Assembly (NCBI GenBank): GCA_015655545.1
Contig: JAATET010000107.1
Location: 1 to 32,943, forward strand
Length of the DNA stretch: 32,943 bases
Reading direction: 5' to 3'
Source of the DNA: Chthoniobacterales bacterium
GTDB taxonomy: Bacteria > Verrucomicrobiota > Verrucomicrobiia > Chthoniobacterales > JAATET01
In this document: positions 8,091 through 16,183 of the stretch, piece after piece
Layout: each line of letters begins with the position of its first letter
Numbering within the stretch: position 1 is the first letter of the stretch
Program-made: the position numbers and the translations under genes
Notes under the pieces: generated by a model
Database searches by the model: none
What the model was told of the DNA's origin: nothing
The model's input: only the letters and a program-made list of their open reading frames with translations

Positions 8091-8293
8091 ATGAGTTGCA
8101 TGGATCGCATCACGTTCGACCCTGAGCAGTGTGGCGGACGCCCTTGCATCCGTGGCATGCGTATACGTGTCAAGGACGTGCTCGAAATGCTCGGGATGGG
8201 TCAGTGAATCCGAAATTCGGACCGGCTTTCCTTATTTGAAGCCGAGGACATCCGCGCTTGCCTTGGAGTTTGCGGCGGCCGAAGAATCGAGAT
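8091..8293 (+). pseudogene. DUF433-family antitoxin gene broken by several frameshifts
   Basis: The ATG at 8091 opens a clear DUF433 N-terminus: MDRITFDPEQCGGRPCIRGM, then RIRVKDVLEMLGMG, before a TGA at about 8205. The homology then continues in other frames. SESEIRTGFPYL is in a second frame, EAEDIRACL is back in the first, and EFAAAEESR is in the second again. At least three indels are needed to restore a protein of about 70-75 residues. DUF433 proteins are usually antitoxin partners of DUF5615/PIN-like toxins. No toxin frame is found next to it, which fits loss of selection after the partner was deleted. Confidence 0.75.
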
Positions 8294-8323
8294 GCGGCGG
8301 TCATGGACCGCTGCTCCAGCGGC

Positions 8324-9436
8324 CTATCGCGCGAGATATTCGGGATTCAGCTTTTTCAGCGCGGGGAGGGTGAAGAGGCCGTCCTTGCGGATGAGCTTGC
8401 CGTCGAACCAGATCTCGCCGCCGCCGTAGTCGGGCCGCTGGATGTTGACCATGTCCCAGTGAATGCGGCTTTTGTTGCCGTTGCCGCCTTCGGAATAGGC
8501 CTGGCCGGGCGTGAAGTGGAAGGAGCCGGCGATCTTCTCGTCGAAGAGAATGTCGCGCATCGGATGAAGGATGTAGGGGTTGAAGCCGATGGCGAACTCG
8601 CCGATGGAACGCGCGCCGGGGTCGCTATCGATGATGCGGTTCAGCGCCTCGGTGTTGCTACCGGTGGCGTCAACGATCCTGCCTTTCGCGAAGGCGAGGC
8701 GGATGCCCTCGAAGGCGATGCCCTGGTAGATCGTCGGGGCGTTGTAGGCGACCTCGCCCTCGACGCTGTCGCGCACGGGAGCGGTGAAAACTTCGCCGTC
8801 GGGAATGTTCCGGTCGCCGCCGCAGGAGACCGCGCCGATGCCCTTGATGCTGAAGCGGAGGTCGGTGCCGGGCCCTTTCAGGTGGACGCGGTCGGTTTTG
8901 TCCATGAGATCCTTGAGCGCGGCCATGCCGGGGGCCATGCGGGAGTAATCGAGCGTGCAGACCTTGAAGTAGAAATCCTCGAAGGCCTCGGTGCTCTGCT
9001 GCGCCTGCTGGGCCATGGAGGCCGTGGGCCAGCGGAGGACGACCCATTTGGTCTTATTGATCCGCCAGTCGAGCACGGGCCGCATCTTGCCCATGAGGAG
9101 CTGCATGCGGTCGTCGGGCACGTCGGACATCTCGGTGATGTTGTGGCTGCCGCGGATGGCGATGTAGGCGTCCATCTTCTTCATGCGCGCGAGCTCGAGG
9201 GGGACGCTGACGTTCAGCTGCGCGTCGCTCACTTCCATGGCCAGCTCGCGGCTGATGCGGGCGTGGTGGATCTGGACAAAGGGCACGCCCTGCGCGGCGC
9301 GGACGGCGCGAACGAGCGCGACGACGAATTCGTCGGGAATGTCGAAGGCGTCGATGAGCACGCGTTCGCCGGCCTGGAGCGCGGTGGAGTGGCTGACGAG
9401 GACGCGGGCGAGAGCTTGGTGGCGGGAGTCGGGCAT
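8324..9436 (-). CDS. M29-family metallo-aminopeptidase
   Basis: This 370-residue enzyme matches the thermophilic aminopeptidase (AmpS/AmpT/PepS) family in length and layout. The N-terminal domain (about 1-110) includes [20 protein letters not shown]. The C-terminal catalytic part has the dinuclear-metal signatures [21 protein letters not shown] (each giving a Glu), then [15 protein letters not shown] and SRIHWDMV with His, Tyr, His and Asp ligands. It should remove N-terminal residues from peptides in the cytoplasm. The ATG at 9436 follows the end of inverted repeat B1 by only two bases, and no Shine-Dalgarno site is visible. It lies downstream of the CNNM gene in the same direction. Confidence 0.9.
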   Translation of the reverse strand: MPDSRHQALARVLVSHSTALQAGERVLIDAFDIPDEFVVALVRAVRAAQGVPFVQIHHARISRELAMEVSDAQLNVSVPLELARMKKMDAYIAIRGSHNITEMSDVPDDRMQLLMGKMRPVLDWRINKTKWVVLRWPTASMAQQAQQSTEAFEDFYFKVCTLDYSRMAPGMAALKDLMDKTDRVHLKGPGTDLRFSIKGIGAVSCGGDRNIPDGEVFTAPVRDSVEGEVAYNAPTIYQGIAFEGIRLAFAKGRIVDATGSNTEALNRIIDSDPGARSIGEFAIGFNPYILHPMRDILFDEKIAGSFHFTPGQAYSEGGNGNKSRIHWDMVNIQRPDYGGGEIWFDGKLIRKDGLFTLPALKKLNPEYLAR

Positions 9437-9438
9437 GA

Positions 9439-9555
9439 GTGTGAACTAAACGGGATTGACAGGATTTACAGGATTAACCGGATGAAAGAGAAGGTTTCGC
9501 TCATTTTCCTTTCCTGTAAATCCTGCCAATCCCGTTAATCCTGTTTCGTTTTCAC
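9439..9555. repeat. Inverted repeat element, family B copy 1 (9-bp GGATTNACA units)
   Basis: The core arms at 9450-9473 and 9512-9535 match at 23 of 24 positions as inverted repeats. The left arm is a run of 9-bp units: GGATTGACA, GGATTTACA, GGATTAACC. The outer ends are a looser inverted repeat, GTGTGAACTAAAC on the left and its counterpart GTGAAAACGAAAC read inward from the right. The element fills the space between the CNNM stop and the M29 start and encodes the CNNM C-terminus. A related copy is at 21879-21977. Confidence 0.8.
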
Positions 9556-10944
9556 TGAATTCGGTTCTTCGTCGGACGGCGTCGGATCTTTTTTCAAATG
9601 CACGCGGAGCACGCGGCGGGCGTCGGCGCCGGTGACGGTCGCGAGCCAGTCGCCGATGCGGGCGGTCTCGCCCTTCACGGGCAGGTGGCCGAGCTCGGAA
9701 GTGATGAAGCCGCCGATGGTCGTGACCTCGGTGTCGCCGAATTTGTGGTCGATCTTGTCCTCGAGCTCGTAGAGCGCGTGGGTGCCTTCGATCTCGAATT
9801 CGGATTCGCCGATCTGCTCGTATTCGTTTTCGGGCGTGTCGAACTCGTCCTGAATCGAGCCGACGATTTCCTCGATGACGTTGTCGAGCGTGACGATGCC
9901 GACGGCGCCGCCGTATTCGTCCACGGCGACGGCGAGATGCGCGTGCTTGGTGAGGAAAAGGCGCAGGAGCTTCTCGAGCGGCATCATTTCGGAAACGTGC
10001 ACGAGCTCGCGGCGGATGGGCTGGAGGTCTTTTTTGCCTTCGTGGACGAGCGCGAGCAGATCCTTGATGTGGACGAGGCCGAACGCGTCGTCGAGGTGCT
10101 CGCGGCAAAGCGGGAAGCGGGTGTGCTGCGACTCGATGGCGGTGGCGATCTGGCGGTCGAAGGATTCCTCGACGTCGAGATAAACGACGTCGCCGCGCGG
10201 CGTCATGATGTCGCGCACGATGCGGTGCTTCAGGTCGAGCGCATTAACCACGATCTCGCGGCCGAGCGGGGTGACTTCGTCGGCTTTCTGGCTCTCGGCC
10301 AGGATGAGGCGCAGCTCTTCCTCGCTGTGGGAGAGCTCGGATTCGCCACAGGGCTCGATGCGCAGGACGCGGCGGATGAATTCCGTGGAGAGGCCGTTGA
10401 GCATCCAGATGAAGGGCCGGAAGAGCGAATAGAACAGCGCCAGCGGCGCGGCGATGGCCAGGCTGGTGCCGGCGGCCTTGCGAATGGCGACCGTTTTCGG
10501 CACCTGCTCGCCGAAGACGATGTGCAGCACCGTGATGAGCGTGAAGGCGATGGCGAAGGAAACGCCGTGGACGATCGCCGGCGAGGTGACTCCGATCTTG
10601 AAGAAGAAGGGCTGGACCATCGTGGCCAGGAACGGCTCTCCGATCCAGCCGAGGCCGAGGCTCGCCAGCGTGATGCCGAGCTGCGAAGCGGAAAGGTAGG
10701 CGTCGAGATGCTGCGTCGCGTGGCGGGCCGTGCGGGCGCCGCGAGCGCCCTGGTCGACGAGCGCCTCGAGCTGGCTGGCGCGGACTTTGACGAGCGCGAA
10801 TTCGGCCGCGACGAAGAAGCCATTGAGCACCACGAGCAGCAGGATGCAGAACAGCTTGAACGTGATCATGCCGGACGATTCCCAATGCGTGGCAATCGTC
10901 TCCGCCTCTTGGGCGATGGCAAAAATGTCGGGGACTAAATTCAT
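9535..10944 (-). CDS. CNNM/CorC (HlyC-type) membrane protein with CBS pair
   Basis: A DUF21/CNNM transmembrane domain covers about residues 25-200 with four spans (for example LFCILLLVVLNGFFVAAEFA and ASLGLGWIGEPFLATMV). Two CBS domains lie at about 220-340 (VRDIMTPRGDVVYLDV; FPLCREHLDDAFGLVHIKD). A CorC_HlyC domain follows at about 360-450 (YEQIGESEFEIEGTHALYEL). Members are linked to Mg2+/Co2+ transport and bind adenine nucleotides in the CBS pair; older names call them hemolysins. I chose the ATG at 10944; a GTG three codons earlier (10953) is possible. The final residues VKTKQD and the TAA stop come from the end of repeat B1. It is the third gene of rpsN-fmdB-CNNM. Confidence 0.9.
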   Translation of the reverse strand: MNLVPDIFAIAQEAETIATHWESSGMITFKLFCILLLVVLNGFFVAAEFALVKVRASQLEALVDQGARGARTARHATQHLDAYLSASQLGITLASLGLGWIGEPFLATMVQPFFFKIGVTSPAIVHGVSFAIAFTLITVLHIVFGEQVPKTVAIRKAAGTSLAIAAPLALFYSLFRPFIWMLNGLSTEFIRRVLRIEPCGESELSHSEEELRLILAESQKADEVTPLGREIVVNALDLKHRIVRDIMTPRGDVVYLDVEESFDRQIATAIESQHTRFPLCREHLDDAFGLVHIKDLLALVHEGKKDLQPIRRELVHVSEMMPLEKLLRLFLTKHAHLAVAVDEYGGAVGIVTLDNVIEEIVGSIQDEFDTPENEYEQIGESEFEIEGTHALYELEDKIDHKFGDTEVTTIGGFITSELGHLPVKGETARIGDWLATVTGADARRVLRVHLKKDPTPSDEEPNSVKTKQD

Positions 10945-10986
10945 TCCATTCACGGCGCCGGCTGGATGGCAGCCGGGCTGGCGACC

Positions 10987-11232
10987 CTATTGTTTATCAT
11001 AGCTGCCGCCGCCATTTCGCTTGAGGACTTGAAATCCGGCGCTTTTTGCGTCGGAAATCGAAAGCGGTTTCGCCACTCGCGGCGTGGTCGCGGCGGAGAC
11101 GATTTTGCGGACCGGCTTCTTGCAAACGGGGCAGGCCTCGAGGGGCTCGCGGTCCATCGGGCGGCGCAGCTCGAAGCGGCCGCCGCAGATTTTGCAATCC
11201 CCGTCCCGGGGTTCGTATTCGTAGATCGGCAT
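10987..11232 (-). CDS. FmdB-family zinc-ribbon protein
   Basis: This 81-residue protein starts with MPIYEYEPRDGDCKIC, the hallmark of the FmdB putative regulatory family. Two CxxC knuckles (CKIC near 14 and CPVC near 35) form one zinc ribbon. The C-terminal half is Ser/Gly-rich and probably disordered. The function of the family is unsettled; FmdB was first described beside formamidase/amidase genes. A longer reading from further upstream is rejected because the MPIYEYE start is conserved. It lies between rpsN and the CNNM gene, same strand. Confidence 0.88.
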   Translation of the reverse strand: MPIYEYEPRDGDCKICGGRFELRRPMDREPLEACPVCKKPVRKIVSAATTPRVAKPLSISDAKSAGFQVLKRNGGGSYDKQ

Positions 11233-11277
11233 GGGCGATTTTCTCCCGGGCCGACCAGTGAGCAAAGTGCAAATCAC

Positions 11278-11305
11278 CAAGGCCGCCCACTCGGAGCCGG
11301 CCTTG
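11278..11305 (-). terminator. Hairpin after rpsN, possible weak or attenuating terminator
   Basis: A perfect 8-bp stem (CAAGGCCG/CGGCCTTG, arms 11278-11285 and 11298-11305) encloses a 12-nt loop, 10 bp past the rpsN stop. Reading on the minus strand it is followed by GTGATTTG rather than a real T-run. The better T-run (TTTT) is on the plus strand, where no gene needs it. It may reduce read-through from rpsN into fmdB. Confidence 0.35.
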
Positions 11306-11315
11306 TTTTGCAACT

Positions 11316-11585
11316 TTACCAGCTCGACTTCGTGACTCCGGGGATGAGGCCGGCGGAAGCGAGTTCGCGGAAGGTGATACGGGAGAGTTGGAAGCGGCGG
11401 AGGTAGGAGCGGCGGCGGCCGGTGAGCTTGCAGCGGTTCGTGAGCCGGGTGGGGCTCGCGTCGCGGGGCAGCTGGGAAAGTCCGATGTAGTCGCCGGAAG
11501 CCTTCAACTGAGCGCGAAGCTCTGCGTATTTTGCCACGGTGTTCCGCTTGCGCTTGTCGCGTTCAAGCCATGATGTCTTAGCCAT
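11316..11585 (-). CDS. rpsN: 30S ribosomal protein S14, zinc-free type
   Basis: This 89-residue protein reads [20 protein letters not shown] through to [20 protein letters not shown] and a VTKSSW tail, the standard S14 sequence. It has the longer form without the CxxC-CxxC zinc site (its only Cys is in NRCKLTGR). S14 sits in the head of the 30S subunit. The gene is not in a ribosomal-protein cluster here but heads a unit with fmdB and the CNNM gene. Zinc-free S14 copies outside the main clusters are in some bacteria zinc-starvation paralogues; whether a second copy exists cannot be told from this window. The start ATG has no clear Shine-Dalgarno site. Confidence 0.95.
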   Translation of the reverse strand: MAKTSWLERDKRKRNTVAKYAELRAQLKASGDYIGLSQLPRDASPTRLTNRCKLTGRRRSYLRRFQLSRITFRELASAGLIPGVTKSSW

Positions 11586-11634
11586 AAGGAACCGGAAATA
11601 ATGCAGGCTTTTTTCCTCGCGGCAAGCGGAAAAT

Positions 11635-11658
11635 GCGCCCGAGCCGCTCCGCGGGCGC
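11635..11658 (-). terminator. Rho-independent terminator of the aguA unit
   Basis: Directly after the stop codon of the small membrane protein (11659), the minus strand forms GCGCCCG/CGGGCGC (arms 11652-11658 and 11635-11641) around a 10-nt G/C-rich loop, followed by ATTTTCC. The strong stem plus short T-tract is a normal intrinsic terminator. It separates the aguA unit from rpsN. Confidence 0.6.
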
Positions 11659-12183
11659 TCAGGGCGCCGGCGGGAGGGACGCGTTTCCGGTGTCCTCGGG
11701 CGCGACGGGGCGCAACTCGGGGTGCATGATCGGGCCGCCCGCCTGGGCGATCCAGCCGCCCACGCCGAGGCAGGCGACCGAGCCGAGGAGGACGAGAATC
11801 GAAAGCGGGATGCTGGTGATCGGCCATTTCAATGGCACGACGAGCGCCACGAGGGCGAGGCCGGCGAGGATATAAAATGCAGGCATGCCGGTGTCGGCGC
11901 GGTCGGAATGGACATCGAGCCAATCAGCGCCGGCGTCGTCGGCAATGTGGCGCACCGGTTTGTACGCCTGCTCGCCGGTCTTGTGCACGGGAATCGCGGA
12001 GGCCGCCATGAGCAGAATGACGATCAACGCGGGAACGTGCGCGATGCGGCGAAGAAAGAGCGCGATGAAAAGCGCGAGCGCACCCGCGGCCAGGCCGATG
12101 ATCGGCAGGTGATTGATGAGGATGTGCCGGTAGGCGGGATTCTCGCGAAACTCGGTGAGAAATTGCTCGAGCGCGGGATTCAT
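11659..12183 (-). CDS. Small integral membrane protein, function unknown
   Basis: This 174-residue protein has four likely membrane spans at about 24-44 ([19 protein letters not shown]), 48-64 ([17 protein letters not shown]), 100-117 ([16 protein letters not shown]) and 124-145 ([19 protein letters not shown]). A His/Asp-containing loop ([20 protein letters not shown]) lies between spans 2 and 3, and the tail is Pro-rich. The NHLPIIG start of the first span recalls DUF2231-like membrane proteins, but I cannot assign a family. It begins 4 bp after the aguA stop, so both are probably co-transcribed, and it is followed at once by a terminator. Confidence 0.75.
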   Translation of the reverse strand: MNPALEQFLTEFRENPAYRHILINHLPIIGLAAGALALFIALFLRRIAHVPALIVILLMAASAIPVHKTGEQAYKPVRHIADDAGADWLDVHSDRADTGMPAFYILAGLALVALVVPLKWPITSIPLSILVLLGSVACLGVGGWIAQAGGPIMHPELRPVAPEDTGNASLPPAP

Positions 12184-12187
12184 CGCC

Positions 12188-13231
12188 TCAGGCCCTCGGC
12201 TGCTGCTGGGTGAGGCAATGGAACGCGCCCAGACCCCAGATGAGCTCGCGGCAATCGATCGGGACGATTTTTCGTTTCGGAAACAGTTCCTTGAGCACGG
12301 ACTCGGCCCACGCGTCGTTCGTCTCGCCGAAGGTCGGCAGGAGCACGACTTTGTTCGCGATGTAGAAGTTCGCGTAGCTCGCGGGCAGCCGCTGGCCGTC
12401 GCGGACGATCTTCGAGGGCATCGGCAGCACGCGGATTTCCAACGGCTCGTCTTTTTTCAAAGTCACGGCGCGCAGCCGCTCGAGATTCGCCTGCAGCGCA
12501 TCGTAGTTCGAATCGGTCTCGTCCTCCTCGACGACCGTGACCACGGTATTCGGCGCGACGAAGCGCGTGAGGTCGTCCACGTGGCCGTCGGTGTCGTCGC
12601 CCTCGATGCCGTCGCCGAGCCAGATGATTTTTTTCAGGCCGAGCCAGTCGCGGAGATTTTTCTCGATGTCCTCGCGGGTGAGGTCGGGATTGCGATTCGG
12701 ATTCAGCAGGCAGCTCTCGGTCGTGATGAGGGCGCCCTCGCCGTTCACATCGATCGAGCCGCCTTCGAGGACGAAGTCGCCGCAGTCGAAAACGTCGATG
12801 CCGAGATGCTTGCCCACGGCCGTCGGCACGTCGTCGTCATCGTCGCAGGGCGGATATTTCCAGCCCCAGGCGTTGTAGCCGAAATCGACGATCGCGAGTT
12901 TTGGCTTGGCCTTGCGGGTGAGGAAAATCGGGCCGTGGTCGCGGCACCACGGTTCGTTCGTGGGAATGTGAAACAGCTCGAGCCGCTCGGGAGGAAGGCT
13001 GGCGAGCGCCTTGCGAACTTCGGCCTCCTGCGCGGCGTCCTTGACGTTGATCCGCACGGTTTCGGACTCGGCGAGCGCCTGCGCCATTTTCACGAATGTC
13101 GGGATGACGCGGTTGTAACTGTCCGGAAAACTGACGCCCGTGCGGTGCGGCCACGAGAGCCAGGTGGCCTCGTGCGGTTCCCACTCGGCCGGCATGGTGA
13201 AGCCGAGTTGGGCAGGTGAAGGATTCGACAT
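12188..13231 (-). CDS. aguA: Agmatine deiminase (agmatine iminohydrolase)
   Basis: This 347-residue protein of the peptidyl-arginine-deiminase fold hydrolyses agmatine to N-carbamoylputrescine and ammonia, the plant/bacterial route to putrescine. Family motifs are in order: MPAEWEPHEATWLSWPH at the N-terminus, NEPWCRDHGP near 100, FVLEGGSIDVNGEG near 150, GDDTDGHVDDLTRF near 205 (catalytic His), and LGAFHCLTQQ with nucleophile Cys339. The usual GNIHC is GAFHC here, a mild deviation. The start MSNPSPAQLGFTMPAEWEPH fits the family; upstream codons read as non-homologous. No N-carbamoylputrescine amidase (aguB) is nearby. It is divergent from miaB with a spacer of about 100 bp. Confidence 0.9.
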   Translation of the reverse strand: MSNPSPAQLGFTMPAEWEPHEATWLSWPHRTGVSFPDSYNRVIPTFVKMAQALAESETVRINVKDAAQEAEVRKALASLPPERLELFHIPTNEPWCRDHGPIFLTRKAKPKLAIVDFGYNAWGWKYPPCDDDDDVPTAVGKHLGIDVFDCGDFVLEGGSIDVNGEGALITTESCLLNPNRNPDLTREDIEKNLRDWLGLKKIIWLGDGIEGDDTDGHVDDLTRFVAPNTVVTVVEEDETDSNYDALQANLERLRAVTLKKDEPLEIRVLPMPSKIVRDGQRLPASYANFYIANKVVLLPTFGETNDAWAESVLKELFPKRKIVPIDCRELIWGLGAFHCLTQQQPRA

Positions 13232-13335
13232 CGGAGAAAACCTTCCAGTCGCATCGCCGCGGAACAAGAGGTTTTTTCGGTGCCGGATGACCGCTGGATA
13301 TCGCGCGCGGCGCGGTGTAACGTGCTCGTTTGCCA

Positions 13336-14694
13336 ATGCCCAGCGTTTACATCAAAACCTACGGCTGCCAGATGAACGAACGCGATTCCGATCACGTCGC
13401 GCAGACCCTTTCCGCGCGGGGCTATCGGCTTACGCGCGACGAGGCGGATGCCGACGTCATCCTGCTGAACACCTGCAGCGTGCGCGATATGGCGGAGCAA
13501 AAAGCCATCGGCAAAATGGGCATGCTGCAAAAGCTGCGGCGCGCGCGGCCGCATCTCGTCTTCGGCTATCTCGGCTGCATGGCGCAGAGCCGCGGCGCGG
13601 AACTGGCCGAGTCCGCGGTGCCGGTCGATCTCGTGGTCGGCACGCAAAAATTTCACCGCGTCGCCGATTACGTGGACGAGCTGCTGCGCAAGCGCATGGA
13701 AGCGCTCATCGATGATCCGCGCACCGCGATCGTCGATATCGACCCCGAGGTGGATTCGCAGAACACGATCCGCGAGCACACGCTGCGCGAGGGGCAGACG
13801 ACCGCATTCGTCTCGATCATGCAGGGCTGCAACATGCACTGCACGTTTTGCATCGTTCCTTCCACCCGTGGCGGGGAACGCTCGCGGCCGATTGCCGAAA
13901 TCGTCGCCGAAGTGCGCGGGCTCGTGGAGCGCGGCGTGAAGGAAGTCACGCTGCTCGGCCAGATCGTGAATCTTTACGGCCGGCACGAATTCGACAAGGT
14001 CGATGGCAAAAGCCCGTTCGTGCAATTGCTCGACGCCGTGCACGACGTGCCGGGGCTCGAGCGGCTGCGTTTCACCTCGCCGCATCCGATCGGATACCGC
14101 GACGACCTCGTCCACGCGCTCACGCGGCTGCCGCGGCTCATGGAGCACGTGCATTTGCCGCTGCAATCCGGCTCGAATGCCATCCTTAAGCGCATGCACC
14201 GCGCCTATACGCGCGAGCAATTCCTGCGGCTCGTCGAAAAGCTGCGCGCCGCGCGCGAAGGCCTCGCGATCACCACGGACATCATCGTCGGATTTCCCGG
14301 CGAGACGGACGAGGATTTCGCGGCGACGAAAGCCCTCGCCGAAGAAGTGGAATTCGACAACGCATTCGTCTTTCGTTACTCGCCGCGCCGCGACACGCCC
14401 GCCGCGACGATGGACGGCCAATTGCCGGAATCCCTCAAGGAAGCGCGCAATCAGGAGTTGCTCGAGGTCGTGAACGCCGCGGTCGGGCGCAAGCTCGAAG
14501 CCTGCATCGGCCGCAACGTGGAAATCCTCTGCGAAGGCACGAGCCGCTACGTGCAGGAACGGCTCGCGGGCCGCACGCGCACGAACAAGATCGTCGTCTT
14601 CGAGGGGGCGCCGCGGCACGTCGGCCAGGTGATGGAGGTGCGCGTCACGCATCGGACGGGCTTCACGCTTTACGGCGATCCGGCGATTTTGTGA
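13336..14694 (+). CDS. miaB: tRNA-2-methylthio-N6-dimethylallyladenosine synthase
   Basis: This 452-residue radical-SAM methylthiotransferase modifies A37 of tRNAs that read U-starting codons. An N-terminal MTTase domain holds Cys11 (KTYGCQMN), Cys47 (NTCSVR) and Cys81 (LGCMAQ), ligands of the auxiliary 4Fe-4S cluster. The radical-SAM CxxxCxxC is Cys165, Cys169 and Cys172 (QGCNMHCTFCIVPSTRGGE). A C-terminal TRAM domain (about 385-450, VEILCEGTSR to GFTLYGDPAIL) binds tRNA. I chose ATG 13336 over the TTG two codons upstream. It heads a possible unit with rex, the glycosylase and the TonB-like gene, with a 52-bp gap before rex. Confidence 0.95.
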   Translation: MPSVYIKTYGCQMNERDSDHVAQTLSARGYRLTRDEADADVILLNTCSVRDMAEQKAIGKMGMLQKLRRARPHLVFGYLGCMAQSRGAELAESAVPVDLVVGTQKFHRVADYVDELLRKRMEALIDDPRTAIVDIDPEVDSQNTIREHTLREGQTTAFVSIMQGCNMHCTFCIVPSTRGGERSRPIAEIVAEVRGLVERGVKEVTLLGQIVNLYGRHEFDKVDGKSPFVQLLDAVHDVPGLERLRFTSPHPIGYRDDLVHALTRLPRLMEHVHLPLQSGSNAILKRMHRAYTREQFLRLVEKLRAAREGLAITTDIIVGFPGETDEDFAATKALAEEVEFDNAFVFRYSPRRDTPAATMDGQLPESLKEARNQELLEVVNAAVGRKLEACIGRNVEILCEGTSRYVQERLAGRTRTNKIVVFEGAPRHVGQVMEVRVTHRTGFTLYGDPAIL

Positions 14695-14702
14695 GTTCGC
14701 TC

Positions 14703-14717
14703 CCAGTTGACAACTGG
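14703..14717. promoter_or_regulatory. Perfect 15-bp palindrome upstream of rex, candidate operator
   Basis: CCAGTTGACAACTGG is perfectly palindromic (7-bp arms around one A) and extends as GCTCC/GGAGC with one bulged base. It sits 29 bp before the rex ATG and contains a TTGACA-like box; a TTCACAA half-site, as in Rex operators, follows at about 14735-14741. It may be an autoregulatory site, or a hairpin at the end of miaB, but no T-run follows. Rex consensus sites are usually TTGTGA-N6-TCACAA, which this is not. Confidence 0.35.
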
Positions 14718-14746
14718 AGCAAAACATCGCTCCTTTTCACAAAGTC

Positions 14747-15364
14747 ATGAAAGAGTCCATTCCGCGCAAAGCCGTTTACCGGCTCTCGCTTTACAAACGC
14801 TGTCTCGAGCGGTTGGTCAATGGCGACGCGACCACCGTCTCGTCGGAGGCTCTCGCTCGCGTCGCGGGCGTAAAGCCGACGCAGCTGCGGAAGGATCTCG
14901 GCTATTGCGGGCAATTCGGCAAACGCGGACTCGGCTACGACGTCGCCACGCTGCGCAGCCGGCTGACGGATGCGCTCGGCCGCACGAGCTTGCAGCCGGT
15001 CATTCTGGTCGGCGCGGGAAATCTCGGCTCGGCGCTGCTGCGCTACGAGGAGGGTTTTGCGAAGGAGGGTTTCGAGATTTCCGCGGCGTTCGACGCGCAG
15101 CCGAAGAAGCGATCCGCGGCGGTGAAGGCGCCGGTTTTTCCGCTCACGCGGATGGGGAAATTCGTTTCCGATCACGGCGTGAAAATGGCGATCCTTTGCG
15201 TGCCGGGAACGGTCGCCCAGGAGATTTGCAACAACCTCGTGGGCGCGGGCATCCAGGCGATCCTGAATTTCGCGCCCATCATTCTGCACGTGCCGGCGAA
15301 GGTGATGGTCAACAACGTCAACCTCGCGATCGAGCTCGAGAATCTGAGCTATTTCATTCGATGA
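14747..15364 (+). CDS. rex: Redox-sensing transcriptional repressor Rex
   Basis: This 205-residue protein matches Rex in length and motifs. An N-terminal winged helix (about 1-80) includes the diagnostic TQLRKDLGYCGQFGKRGLGY. A Rossmann fold follows with ILVGAGNLGSALLRYEEGF (glycine motif at about 89-96), and a C-terminal helix ends in LENLSYFIR. Rex binds NADH, which releases it from DNA, and so derepresses fermentative and respiratory genes when NADH is high. An upstream palindrome may be its own operator. Its TGA overlaps the next ATG (ATGA), coupling it to the glycosylase. Confidence 0.95.
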   Translation: MKESIPRKAVYRLSLYKRCLERLVNGDATTVSSEALARVAGVKPTQLRKDLGYCGQFGKRGLGYDVATLRSRLTDALGRTSLQPVILVGAGNLGSALLRYEEGFAKEGFEISAAFDAQPKKRSAAVKAPVFPLTRMGKFVSDHGVKMAILCVPGTVAQEICNNLVGAGIQAILNFAPIILHVPAKVMVNNVNLAIELENLSYFIR

Positions 15365-16179
15365 GGATCGTGCCGGCGCCGGAGTTTGATCTCCGGCTCA
15401 CGCTGACCAGCGGGCAGGTTTTTCATTGGCAGCCCGACGGCGAAGGATGGCTCGGGCTGATCGGAAACAAACCGGTGCGGCTGGAGCAGCGCGGAGACGA
15501 GCTGCGGGTGTCTCGCGGGAGCGTGGCGGCGGTGGCGCATTACTTCGCGCTCGATCATCCGCTGGGCGAAATTTACGCGACATTTCCGGAAGACGCTTTT
15601 TCGCGCGCGGCGCTGGAGGCGTATCGCGGCTTGCGGGTGATGCGTCAGCCGCGGTGGGAGTGCCTGGCGACGTTTTTGACCAGTGCGATGAAGCAGGTGA
15701 GCCACATTCGCGCGATGTCGCTGGCGCTGCGGACAAAATTCGGCGAGCCGGCGGCGAAGTTTCCGGTCGCCGCCTATCCGGCGCCCGAGGTGCTGGCGCG
15801 GGCGGATGAGGCGGAGATTCGCGGGTGCGGCCTGGGCTTCCGCGCGCCGAATTTGCGCAAGACCGCGCAAGCGATTGCCGACGGGAAGGTCGATCTCGAC
15901 GCGCTCGCCGCGATGGAAACGGAGCGCGCGATGGAGGAGCTTTGCCGGCTGCCGGGCGTGGGGCGCAAGATCGCGAATTGCGTGCTGCTTTTCGCCTACG
16001 AGCGGCTGGATGCGGTGCCGGTGGATGTCTGGATTGCGCGGGTGGCGCGTTCGATGAGCGGCTCGGGATCGCTGGAGGAGCTGGAGATGTTTTCCCGCGA
16101 GCGGTTCGGACTCTACGCCGGCTACGTGCAGCAATATCTCTTTCACCACGCGCGCGTTTCGAAGACGCTGCCCGGCTAG
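15361..16179 (+). CDS. OGG1-like 8-oxoguanine DNA glycosylase
   Basis: This 272-residue HhH-GPD glycosylase has an N-terminal OGG-type domain (LTSGQVFHWQPDGEGW, like the GQSFRW of OGG1) and a catalytic helix-hairpin-helix near 196-225, LPGVGRKIANCVLLFAYERL then VPVDVW. Lys203 fits the Schiff-base lysine and Asp222 the conserved catalytic Asp, so it should be a bifunctional glycosylase/AP lyase that removes 8-oxoG. Eukaryote-like OGG in a bacterium is known but less common than MutM. It is coupled to rex by a 4-bp overlap, and the TonB-like gene follows after 4 bp. Pairing a redox sensor with oxidative-damage repair makes sense, though co-regulation is inferred. Confidence 0.88.
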   Translation: MRIVPAPEFDLRLTLTSGQVFHWQPDGEGWLGLIGNKPVRLEQRGDELRVSRGSVAAVAHYFALDHPLGEIYATFPEDAFSRAALEAYRGLRVMRQPRWECLATFLTSAMKQVSHIRAMSLALRTKFGEPAAKFPVAAYPAPEVLARADEAEIRGCGLGFRAPNLRKTAQAIADGKVDLDALAAMETERAMEELCRLPGVGRKIANCVLLFAYERLDAVPVDVWIARVARSMSGSGSLEELEMFSRERFGLYAGYVQQYLFHHARVSKTLPG

Positions 16180-16183
16180 CGAG

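Larger units (their letters stand above)
7790..8323. other. Gene-poor decayed island between operons
   Basis: No intact gene fits in this 534-bp stretch. It holds two protein remnants read on the plus strand: a transposase tail (7831-7956) and a frameshifted DUF433 gene (8091-8293). Between them (7957-8090) the DNA is distinctly more A/T-rich than the surroundings, consistent with imported DNA. I see no inverted-repeat ends, target duplication or terminator that would define the original element. Confidence 0.6.

Noticed and set aside
9448-9540. CRISPR-like array
   Set aside because: The repeated units are 9 bp, arranged as inverted repeats without spacers; no cas genes are present.
9598-10938. 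Open frame of 446 codons antisense to the CNNM gene
   Set aside because: The true gene on the other strand has DUF21, CBS and CorC motifs; the antisense product is acidic low-complexity sequence.
13090-14727. Open frame of 545 codons antisense to miaB
   Set aside because: miaB is unmistakable from its six cysteines and TRAM domain; the antisense frame shows no motifs.
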